Positions 1-6,643 of a DNA stretch of 64,000 nt are shown here, in pieces. A model generated the notes under the pieces. The model did not search any database, was not told where the DNA came from, and saw only the letters and a list, made by a program, of their open reading frames with translations. The translations under genes and the position numbers were made by a program. The stretch is from Pararheinheimera marina (GTDB lineage: Bacteria; Pseudomonadota; Gammaproteobacteria; Enterobacterales; Alteromonadaceae). The stretch is taken from positions 248,001 through 312,000 of the forward strand of contig NZ_JBHSGB010000005.1 in assembly GCF_042654345.1 (NCBI RefSeq). The letters run 5' to 3'. How positions within the stretch are numbered: position 1 is the first letter of the stretch; each line of letters begins with the position of its first letter.

Positions 1-47
1 CTGTTGGCGTCAAATACCTGTTTTAAACCCGACCACAAAGGACAATT

Positions 48-1460
48 ATGACTTTTCGCCAAAAGGTTCTGCTCTGTGCAGGACCTGTTTTATTGCTACT
101 GACCCTGCTGCTGCCAGCCCCTTCCAGCGAAATGAGCCAGGCGGCCTGGTCGACCTGTGGCCTGATGGCCTGGATGGTGCTCTGGTGGATCAGTGAAGTG
201 GTGCCAATCCCTGTCACGTCGTTACTGCCGATGATCTTTATCCCACTACTAAGTATCGACTCGATGTCGGCCGCCACTTCACCTTATGCTAACCCAATTA
301 TCTACCTGTTCTTTGGTGGATTTTTCTTGTCCATTGCGATGGAAAAAACCGGCTTGCACCGCCGGATTGCGCTGTCAGCCCTGTCGCTTGTCGGCGCTCA
401 GCCAAGCAGACAGATCGCCGCATTGATGGCCGTAACCGCATTTTTATCCATGTGGATGTCAAATACCGCTACTGCCGTGATGATGCTGCCAATTGGCTTA
501 TCCATTATCGCCATGGCGGGTGTCAGTGACCAAAGTAAGTTTGCCAAAGCTATTTTGCTGGGGATCGCCTACAGCGCCAGTATCGGCGGAGTCGCTACAC
601 TGATTGGCACTCCACCCAACGCATTGTTGGCGGCCTATCTGCAGAAAACCTATCAAATGCAAATCAGTTTTGCCGACTGGATGCTGATAGGGGTGCCTAT
701 TGCGAGTCTGATGCTTGTCATTTGTTGGCTTTGGCTTACCCAATTTCATTTCAAACTGCCAGCCAGCACGAACAGCAGTGCAACTCAGTTTAAGCAACAA
801 CTGGCCGGTGAAGGACCACTTCCTTCTGAACAAAAATGGGTATTGCTGGTGTTTGTTTTAGCGGCCTTTTGCTGGGTATTTCAGCAGTGGCTTGCCAGCA
901 CGACAGGGCTCGCCATCAGTGATACCCTGATCGCACTGGGCGCAGCGACCTTACTGTTTTTATTACCAGGGAAAGCAGGAAAAACCTTACTGGAATGGCA
1001 GGATGCACAACAAGTTCCTTGGGGCGTGTTGCTGCTGTTTGGTGCCGGCTTGTCGATGGCGGACCAGATACAGAAAACCGGCGTGGCACAATTGCTCGCG
1101 CAGCAGCTGCAAATGCTGCAAGGTGTTGAGCCTGTGTTGCTGCTGTTGGCAGTGACTTCGTTGATTATATTTTTAACTGAAGTGACCAGCAATACGGCGA
1201 CAGCTGCGGCCTTTTTACCTTTGCTTGGCCCTGTGGCCGTTTCAATGGAGTTGTCACCGCTTTATCTGGCGTTGCCAGCTGCATTAGCTGCCAGCTTCGC
1301 CTTTATGCTGCCGGTCGCAACACCGCCAAATGCTATCGTCTTTGCCAGTGGGAAACTGGAAATCAAGGATATGGCAAGAGCTGGACTGGTGCTAAATGTA
1401 CTGGGGATCCTGGTCATAGCCCTGTTTAGCCATTACCTGGCACCCCACCTATTCGTGTGA
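48..1460 (+). CDS. DASS/SLC13-family sodium-coupled anion symporter
   Basis: Inner-membrane symporter of the divalent anion:sodium symporter family, probably importing a di- or tricarboxylate with sodium; the exact substrate cannot be read from sequence. The 470-residue product is almost entirely hydrophobic helices. It carries the two SNT substrate/sodium-binding motifs of the family, at residues 138-140 and 381-383, one in each inverted half, and the conserved TPPNA-type segments (GTPPNALL near 190, ATPPNAIV near 412). The ATG is preceded by AAGGA at a good distance. Length is normal. It stands alone and faces the tRNA/pgsA operon. Sulfate or phosphate transport is a less likely alternative. 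Confidence 0.85.
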   Translation: MTFRQKVLLCAGPVLLLLTLLLPAPSSEMSQAAWSTCGLMAWMVLWWISEVVPIPVTSLLPMIFIPLLSIDSMSAATSPYANPIIYLFFGGFFLSIAMEKTGLHRRIALSALSLVGAQPSRQIAALMAVTAFLSMWMSNTATAVMMLPIGLSIIAMAGVSDQSKFAKAILLGIAYSASIGGVATLIGTPPNALLAAYLQKTYQMQISFADWMLIGVPIASLMLVICWLWLTQFHFKLPASTNSSATQFKQQLAGEGPLPSEQKWVLLVFVLAAFCWVFQQWLASTTGLAISDTLIALGAATLLFLLPGKAGKTLLEWQDAQQVPWGVLLLFGAGLSMADQIQKTGVAQLLAQQLQMLQGVEPVLLLLAVTSLIIFLTEVTSNTATAAAFLPLLGPVAVSMELSPLYLALPAALAASFAFMLPVATPPNAIVFASGKLEIKDMARAGLVLNVLGILVIALFSHYLAPHLFV

Positions 1461-1467
1461 GTCAGTG

Positions 1468-1493
1468 CAGGCCGGGGCTTTAACTCCGGCCTG
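1468..1493 (+). terminator. GC-rich hairpin after the symporter gene
   Basis: An 8-bp perfect stem (CAGGCCGG/CCGGCCTG) with a 10-base loop begins 8 bases after the stop codon. No T-run follows, so it is either a weak terminator or an mRNA 3'-end stabiliser. Confidence 0.4.
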
Positions 1494-1519
1494 AGTACCA
1501 AAGTCAGAATTGCAGAAAT

Positions 1520-1541
1520 AAAAAAACAGCCATATGGCTGC
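1520..1541 (-). terminator. Rho-independent terminator of the tRNA/pgsA operon
   Basis: Read on the minus strand, stem CAGCC, loop ATAT and stem GGCTG are followed by a run of eight T. It lies just beyond the last tRNA-Gly. Confidence 0.75.
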
Positions 1542-1578
1542 TCTGAATTGATCTGATTTTTCTAAGTTCATTAGAACT

Positions 1579-1654
1579 TGGAGCGGGCAACGAGGCTCGA
1601 ACTCGTGACCTCGACCTTGGCAAGGTCGCGCTCTACCAACTGAGCTATGCCCGC
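1579..1654 (-). tRNA. tRNA-Gly (GCC), second copy
   Basis: A 76-base cloverleaf with encoded CCA, acceptor GCGGGCA, and anticodon GCC in the loop CTTGCCAAG. It is identical, base for base, to the copy at 1892-1967, and is the last gene of the operon. E. coli has only one Gly tRNA in the equivalent glyW-cysT-leuZ cluster. Confidence 0.97.
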
Positions 1655-1694
1655 ATTTTTTATTCTATTTCAGCAACTTGGTATTTCACTGAAA

Positions 1695-1781
1695 TGGTGC
1701 CCGGGGCCGGACTTGAACCGGCACGGGGTTTCCCCCGAGGGATTTTAAATCCCTTGTGTCTACCGATTTCACCACCCGGGC
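1695..1781 (-). tRNA. leuZ: tRNA-Leu (UAA)
   Basis: An 87-base class II tRNA with long variable arm, encoded CCA, acceptor GCCCGGG, and anticodon TAA in GATTTAAAATC. Its position after tRNA-Cys matches E. coli leuZ. Confidence 0.97.
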
Positions 1782-1803
1782 AGACAACTTTTTTAACGCT
1801 ACA

Positions 1804-1877
1804 TGGAGGCGGGTCCCGGAGTCGAACCGAGGTGGACGGATTTGCAATCCGCTGCATGGCCACTCTGCCAACCCGCC
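1804..1877 (-). tRNA. cysT: tRNA-Cys (GCA)
   Basis: A 74-base tRNA with encoded CCA, acceptor GGCGGGT, and anticodon GCA in GGATTGCAAATCC. Corresponds to cysT of the glyW-cysT-leuZ cluster. Confidence 0.97.
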
Positions 1878-1891
1878 ATCAGGCGTAAATT

Positions 1892-1967
1892 TGGAGCGGG
1901 CAACGAGGCTCGAACTCGTGACCTCGACCTTGGCAAGGTCGCGCTCTACCAACTGAGCTATGCCCGC
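1892..1967 (-). tRNA. glyW: tRNA-Gly (GCC), first copy
   Basis: A 76-base tRNA with encoded CCA and anticodon GCC, the first tRNA after pgsA, matching glyW. It is an exact duplicate of 1579-1654. Confidence 0.97.
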
Positions 1968-2100
1968 TTTGCTATGGCCAATCGCCGTAACACGAGACGC
2001 ATTCTACTGGTTTCTGATAAGGCGTCAACAACAAATTCCTGCTTTCAAAACCGTTTGCTCAAAAAGTAGCAAATCCGCTTAAAATCAGTGCTTTTGCGGT

Positions 2101-2643
2101 TTATTTTGTCAGCGCAGGCCAGGCTGCGCGCAAATAAGCCAGCATGGACCAGACCGTCAGCAGCGTCGCCGCATACAGCAAGACAAGACCTAAATCAGTG
2201 ATCCAGCCTACCGGCTGCCAAATTAAACCGATTAATGCCAACATCTGTGCGGCCGTTTTGTATTTACCCACTTCCGACACTGCGACTTGGCCACGTTGGC
2301 CGACTTCCGCCATCCATTCACGCAAGGCTGAAATCAGAATTTCGCGGCTAATCATAATAAAAGCCGGAATAGTGACCCACAGTGTTTGCATATCGACTGC
2401 TATCAGCACTAAAGCCGCCGCCACCATTAATTTGTCCGCAACAGGGTCAAGAAAGGCGCCAAAAGGCGTCATTAATTGCATCTTACGCGCCAGGTAACCG
2501 TCCAGCATATCGGTAATAGCCGCCAGCCAGAAACAGAAGGCCGCAAAAAAGCGGGCATAAGGGATGTCCGCATAAAAGCAGGCTAAACAAATCGGGATCA
2601 GGCACAAACGAAACACCGTCAATAAGTTGGGAATATTCCACAT
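2101..2643 (-). CDS. pgsA: CDP-diacylglycerol--glycerol-3-phosphate 3-phosphatidyltransferase
   Basis: Makes phosphatidylglycerol-phosphate from CDP-diacylglycerol and sn-glycerol-3-phosphate, the committed step to phosphatidylglycerol and cardiolipin, in the inner membrane. The 180-residue protein has the CDP-alcohol phosphotransferase signature D-x2-D-G-x2-A-R-x8-G-x3-D-x3-D, seen as DMLDGYLAR followed by GAFLDPVADK around residues 43-69, and several transmembrane helices. Length is that of the E. coli enzyme. It lies 18 bases after uvrC in the conserved uvrY-uvrC-pgsA-tRNA order, and the tRNAs are probably cut from its transcript. Confidence 0.96.
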   Translation of the reverse strand: MWNIPNLLTVFRLCLIPICLACFYADIPYARFFAAFCFWLAAITDMLDGYLARKMQLMTPFGAFLDPVADKLMVAAALVLIAVDMQTLWVTIPAFIMISREILISALREWMAEVGQRGQVAVSEVGKYKTAAQMLALIGLIWQPVGWITDLGLVLLYAATLLTVWSMLAYLRAAWPALTK

Positions 2644-2661
2644 GCTGCGTTACTTCTCGTT

Positions 2662-4476
2662 CTAATTTTGATGACAGGCCTGGTAAATCTTTTCGGCTTG
2701 TTGCCTTGAAATTCCCGGTACAGTAGCCAGTTCGTCCACCGACGCTTTTAATACGCCCTGCAAACCACCGAGGTATTGTAACAAAGCTTGCCGGCGTTTC
2801 TCACCCACTCCATCGATATTTTCCAGCGGGCTCTTCAACAGATTTTTTCCACGTTTATTCCGATGTCCGGTTATAGCAAACCGGTGCGCTTCATCACGAA
2901 TTTGTTGCATCAGATGCAGCGCCGGTGATTCAGCAGGTAACGCAAAACCAGTTGGGTTATCCGGCAGTATTAATGTTTCCAGACCCGGCTTGCGACTGGT
3001 GCCTTTGGCCACGCCAACCAACAAAGGTTTGTGAGCAAAGGTCCAGCCAGAAAAAAACTCGACTGCCTGGTTCAGCTGACCTAAACCACCGTCTATCAGG
3101 ATCAAATCTGGAATTTTACTTTCGTCCTGCAATTTGCCGTAGCGTTTTTCCAGTGCAAAGGCCATAGCCGCATAATCATCGCCAGGGGTAACCCCTTCGA
3201 CATTAAAACGACGGTACTCCGATTTATTCGGCCCCTGACCATCAAAAACTACACAGGAGGCGATGGTCTGTTGCCCCATGGTGTGGCTGATATCAAAACA
3301 CTCCATCCGCTCAAGCTGCACCAGACCGAGCAATTCCCGCAGTTCCCGATAGCGCACCGCCACCTGGTCTTTCACCGACAGCCGGGTTGCCGCCGCCACG
3401 GCAGCATTTTTTTGCGCCAGCGCCAGGTAACGGGCTTTTTCGCCCCGCTTGGCCAACGTCAGACTGACTTTCCGTTGCGCCATTTCAGAAATAGCCTGAG
3501 CCAATTCGGTTTCATCTTCAATGCTTTGACTGAGGACGATTTCTTTAGGCACCATCTGGCCGCCAGCGCCACTTAAGTAAAACTGAGCCAAAAAGGATGG
3601 AAGAATTTCAGTGGGCTCGGCATCTGCCGGCACCTTCGGAAAAAAATTCTTACTGCCAAGCACTTTATGGTCGCGAATAAACAGCACATGCACGCACGCG
3701 ACGCCATGAGACCACTCGAGCGCGACCACATCCATTTCTTCCTGATCGCCGCTGACGTATTGCTGCTCCTGCACCTTACGCAGCGCAATAATCTGATCGC
3801 GAATGCCTGCTGCTTTCTCAAAAGCCAGCTCATTACTGGCCTGTTCCATAGTACCCACCAGTTGTTCAATCAACTGATGGCTTTTGCCCGATAAAAAAAG
3901 ACTGGTGTTGCGCACCTGCTCCGCATAATCCTCGTCAGAAATTTTACCGACACAAGGCGCAGAACATAGTTTCAGCTGATACTGCAGACAAGGTCGGGTG
4001 CGGGCCCGGTAAAAGCCATCTTCACACTGGCGGATAGGAAACACTTTTTGCAACAGCTTCAGGCTCTCCCATACAGCACCTGCACTGGGGTAAGGGCCAA
4101 AATACTGACCTTCTACTTTACGGGGCCCACGATGCGCACTGATGCGAGGATGCTTATGGCCGGAGATCAGAATAAAAGGATACGACTTGTCGTCCCGTAG
4201 CAGCACATTGTATTTGGGTAAAAACTGCTTGATCAGGTTGTTTTCCAGGATCAAGGCTTCAGTTTCACTTTGGGTGACAGTAAATTCGACCTGACGGATA
4301 TGGCTGACCAAAGCACGGGTTTTCACCCCAGCGACGTTTTGTCGGAAATAACTCGATAAACGCTTTTTCAGCTGCTTGGCTTTGCCTACATAAATGACGG
4401 TATCTTTTTGATCCAACATCCGGTAAACACCCGGTAAGTCAGGCACTGTCTTAAGAAAGGTTTTGGCATCAAACAT
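2662..4476 (-). CDS. uvrC: Excinuclease ABC subunit C
   Basis: Nuclease subunit of UvrABC nucleotide excision repair; it makes the 3' and 5' incisions around bulky DNA lesions. The 604-residue product has the N-terminal GIY-YIG domain (GVYRML... VIYVGKAKQLKKRL, residues about 17-42), a UvrB-interacting UVR segment around residues 200-240, an RNase H-like endonuclease core (CFDISH, LILIDGGLGQL) and C-terminal helix-hairpin-helix repeats (IDGVGEKRRQALL, VPGISRQQAEKI). Full length. It starts 5 bases after the stop of the response regulator gene, so the two are cotranscribed as in E. coli. Confidence 0.97.
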   Translation of the reverse strand: MFDAKTFLKTVPDLPGVYRMLDQKDTVIYVGKAKQLKKRLSSYFRQNVAGVKTRALVSHIRQVEFTVTQSETEALILENNLIKQFLPKYNVLLRDDKSYPFILISGHKHPRISAHRGPRKVEGQYFGPYPSAGAVWESLKLLQKVFPIRQCEDGFYRARTRPCLQYQLKLCSAPCVGKISDEDYAEQVRNTSLFLSGKSHQLIEQLVGTMEQASNELAFEKAAGIRDQIIALRKVQEQQYVSGDQEEMDVVALEWSHGVACVHVLFIRDHKVLGSKNFFPKVPADAEPTEILPSFLAQFYLSGAGGQMVPKEIVLSQSIEDETELAQAISEMAQRKVSLTLAKRGEKARYLALAQKNAAVAAATRLSVKDQVAVRYRELRELLGLVQLERMECFDISHTMGQQTIASCVVFDGQGPNKSEYRRFNVEGVTPGDDYAAMAFALEKRYGKLQDESKIPDLILIDGGLGQLNQAVEFFSGWTFAHKPLLVGVAKGTSRKPGLETLILPDNPTGFALPAESPALHLMQQIRDEAHRFAITGHRNKRGKNLLKSPLENIDGVGEKRRQALLQYLGGLQGVLKASVDELATVPGISRQQAEKIYQACHQN

Positions 4477-4481
4477 CTGCG

Positions 4482-5126
4482 TTAAAACTTGGCAATATCA
4501 ATCATACCGTGACGTAAAGCCAGGTGGGTCAGCTCTACGTCGCCGCTGATATCCAGTTTTTCAAACATGCGGTAGCGGTAGGAATTCACCGTTTTGGCGC
4601 TGACATTCAGCTGTTCGGCAATATCATTGACCTTTTCGCCCCTGGTGATCATCAGCATAATCTGCATTTCACGGTCGGACAGCTCGTCGAACGGGTTGTT
4701 GCTGCTACTGGTGACTTTACTCATCGCCATCTTTTGCGCCACTTCAGCACTGATGTAACGCTCACCTTGATGGACCCGGCGAATGGCTTGTACCACTTCG
4801 GGCGGCGCCGCATTTTTTGATAAAAACCCGGCTGCGCCTAATTGCATCACTTTAGTCGGGACAGGTTCTTCACAGGACACCGACAAGGCCAGTACTTTAA
4901 TATCGGGGCAATAATGCAAAATACGTTTGGTGGCTGTCATGCCTCCCATACCCGGCATATTCATATCCATCAACACCACATCTGGGGTGTTTTGCCGGCA
5001 GAATTGCAAGGCAGTTTCACCTGAACAGGCTTCGCCGATGACTTTAATGCCCCGCTCGTCCATTAGTATACGACTGATGCCGGTACGAACCAGCTCATGA
5101 TCATCCACTAACAATACTTTTATCAC
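4482..5126 (-). CDS. uvrY: UvrY/GacA-type response regulator
   Basis: Response regulator of the BarA/UvrY (GacS/GacA) two-component system, which in relatives drives CsrB-type small RNAs and so controls carbon flow and biofilm. The receiver domain has the acidic pair D8-D9 and phospho-acceptor D54 (VVLMDMNMPG); the C-terminal LuxR helix-turn-helix reads LNVSAKTVNSYRYRMFEKL. I chose the GTG at 5126, giving 214 residues, because GGAG lies 8-9 bases upstream and it aligns with E. coli UvrY; an ORF extending to 5189 adds 21 residues of unlikely sequence. No target small RNA was seen here. Confidence 0.93.
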   Translation of the reverse strand: MIKVLLVDDHELVRTGISRILMDERGIKVIGEACSGETALQFCRQNTPDVVLMDMNMPGMGGMTATKRILHYCPDIKVLALSVSCEEPVPTKVMQLGAAGFLSKNAAPPEVVQAIRRVHQGERYISAEVAQKMAMSKVTSSSNNPFDELSDREMQIMLMITRGEKVNDIAEQLNVSAKTVNSYRYRMFEKLDISGDVELTHLALRHGMIDIAKF

Positions 5127-5260
5127 CAGAATTTCTCCGTGTTCAGAGGGGACAGCAAACAATACTGAGCATAAGCAATGGCAACCCAAAGCTCAAGCGC
5201 CGTGACGGATTTTGTGGTGCAGGATTCGTTCGAAAATACTATGAAAAACAAAAAGATGCA

Positions 5261-5291
5261 GAAACAAAAAAACCAGCATTAAGCTGGTTTT
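5261..5291 (-). terminator. Terminator of tRNA-Ser
   Basis: On the minus strand, stem AAAACCAGC, loop TTAAT and stem GCTGGTTTT run into further T residues, 5 bases after the tRNA-Ser CCA end. Confidence 0.85.
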
Positions 5292-5295
5292 AAAG

Positions 5296-5386
5296 TGGCG
5301 GAGGGAGAGAGATTTGAACTCTCGGAAGGCTATTAACCTTCGCCGGTTTTCAAGACCGGTGCATTAAGCCGCTCTGCCATCCCTCC
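5296..5386 (-). tRNA. serT: tRNA-Ser (UGA)
   Basis: A 91-base class II tRNA with encoded CCA, acceptor GGAGGGA, long variable arm, and anticodon TGA in the loop of GGTCTTGAAAACC. Monocistronic with its own terminator. Confidence 0.96.
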
Positions 5387-5498
5387 GCGATAGGACGGCA
5401 TGTTAGACAGGTCGCATTTCTTTGTAAAGTGCTTTTCTGCGTGTGCAATACTGTTTGCTCATCAATTGTTCAACCTGCTGAAAAATTGCCTGTTTCAT

Positions 5499-5528
5499 CT
5501 GACACTAGTGCACTTGCGGCAGTACAAT
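5499..5528 (+). promoter_or_regulatory. Sigma-70 promoter of ansA
   Basis: CTGACA (5 of 6 to consensus) and TACAAT (5 of 6) are separated by 18 bases, placing a start near 5535, just before the ansA ATG at 5551. Confidence 0.55.
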
Positions 5529-5550
5529 AAAGAAAAAACGGATACGACGC

Positions 5551-6564
5551 ATGAACAAGAAACGCATTTATGTCGCCTACACAGGCGGTACTATCGGTAT
5601 GCAGCAATCCAGCAATGGTTTTGTGCCTGTACCTGGGTTTTTATCGGACACAGTCCGTGCCATGCCCGAGTTTTATCGCGGTGAAATGCCTGAGTTTGAT
5701 ATTCACGAATACAACCCGGTGATTGATTCTTCCGACATGACACCAGCCCACTGGTCAGAAATAGCAGCGGACATTAAAGCAAACTACGCTGACTACGATG
5801 GTTTCGTGGTACTGCACGGCACGGATACCATGGCATACACCGCGTCTGCCTTGTCCTTTATGCTGGAAGATCTGGCTAAACCCGTGATTGTGACCGGCTC
5901 GCAAATTCCGCTTGCGCAATTACGCTCCGACGGCCAGGTGAATTTATTAAATGCCTTGTACCTCGCCGCTTATTACCCTATCGCCGAAGTCGCGTTATTT
6001 TTTAACAATAAGTTGTTCCGTGGTAATCGGGCGACCAAAGCCGATGCCGATGGGTTTGATGCGTTTGCTTCTCCGAACTTTCCCCCGCTTATTGAGGCCG
6101 GTATCCATATCAATCTGATCGCAGGCCATCTGACCACAACGGCAGTCCCGAAAGCACTAAAAGTAGCAGAGATCATCCCTCAGCCAATCAGTGTAGTCAC
6201 TCTGTATCCGGGCATCAGCGCTGACGTGATCCGTAATATGGCTGCAGCACCGGTGAAAGCATTGATTATCAAGTCTTATGGGGTTGGCAACGCCCCCCAA
6301 CAGCCCGCATTACTGGAAGCACTGACGGAAGCCTCAGACCGTGGCACTATTATTGTCAATTGCACTCAGTGCTTTAAAGGCAAGGTCAATATGGGCGGTT
6401 ATGCCACCGGAAATGCGCTGCGCTCCTGCGGCGTGATCAGTGGCTATGATATGACGCTTGAAGCTGCGTTAACCAAACTGCACTACCTGCTCAGTCAACC
6501 TATCAGCACAGAACAGGTGCGACTCTTTATGCAGCAAAGTTTGCGTGGTGAACTGACGCTCTGA
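5551..6564 (+). CDS. ansA: L-asparaginase I, cytoplasmic
   Basis: Hydrolyses L-asparagine to aspartate and ammonia. The 337-residue product has no signal peptide, as expected of the cytoplasmic type I enzyme. It shows the first catalytic threonine motif YTGGTIGM (residues 10-17) and the second, VVLHGTDTMAYTA (near residue 90), and a conserved KSYGVGNAP segment. Length matches E. coli AnsA. Single gene with its own promoter, facing the DUF349 operon across a shared terminator. Confidence 0.95.
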   Translation: MNKKRIYVAYTGGTIGMQQSSNGFVPVPGFLSDTVRAMPEFYRGEMPEFDIHEYNPVIDSSDMTPAHWSEIAADIKANYADYDGFVVLHGTDTMAYTASALSFMLEDLAKPVIVTGSQIPLAQLRSDGQVNLLNALYLAAYYPIAEVALFFNNKLFRGNRATKADADGFDAFASPNFPPLIEAGIHINLIAGHLTTTAVPKALKVAEIIPQPISVVTLYPGISADVIRNMAAAPVKALIIKSYGVGNAPQQPALLEALTEASDRGTIIVNCTQCFKGKVNMGGYATGNALRSCGVISGYDMTLEAALTKLHYLLSQPISTEQVRLFMQQSLRGELTL

Positions 6565-6611
6565 TTTTGCCTGTAAAGCCGCACTCCCTGCGCCAAGCCT
6601 GGTAATTTACC

Positions 6612-6642
6612 AAAAAGAAAGCCGGTCAGTACCGGCTTTTTT
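6612..6642. terminator. Bidirectional terminator between ansA and the DUF349 gene
   Basis: Stem GCCGGT/ACCGGC with loop CAGT, flanked by A-rich and T-run arms, sits between two convergent genes and can serve both strands. Confidence 0.85.
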
Positions 6643-6643
6643 A

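Noticed and set aside
1660..2069. Several overlapping 60-90 codon frames over the tRNA cluster
   Set aside because: They are translations of the tRNA genes and flanks, not proteins.
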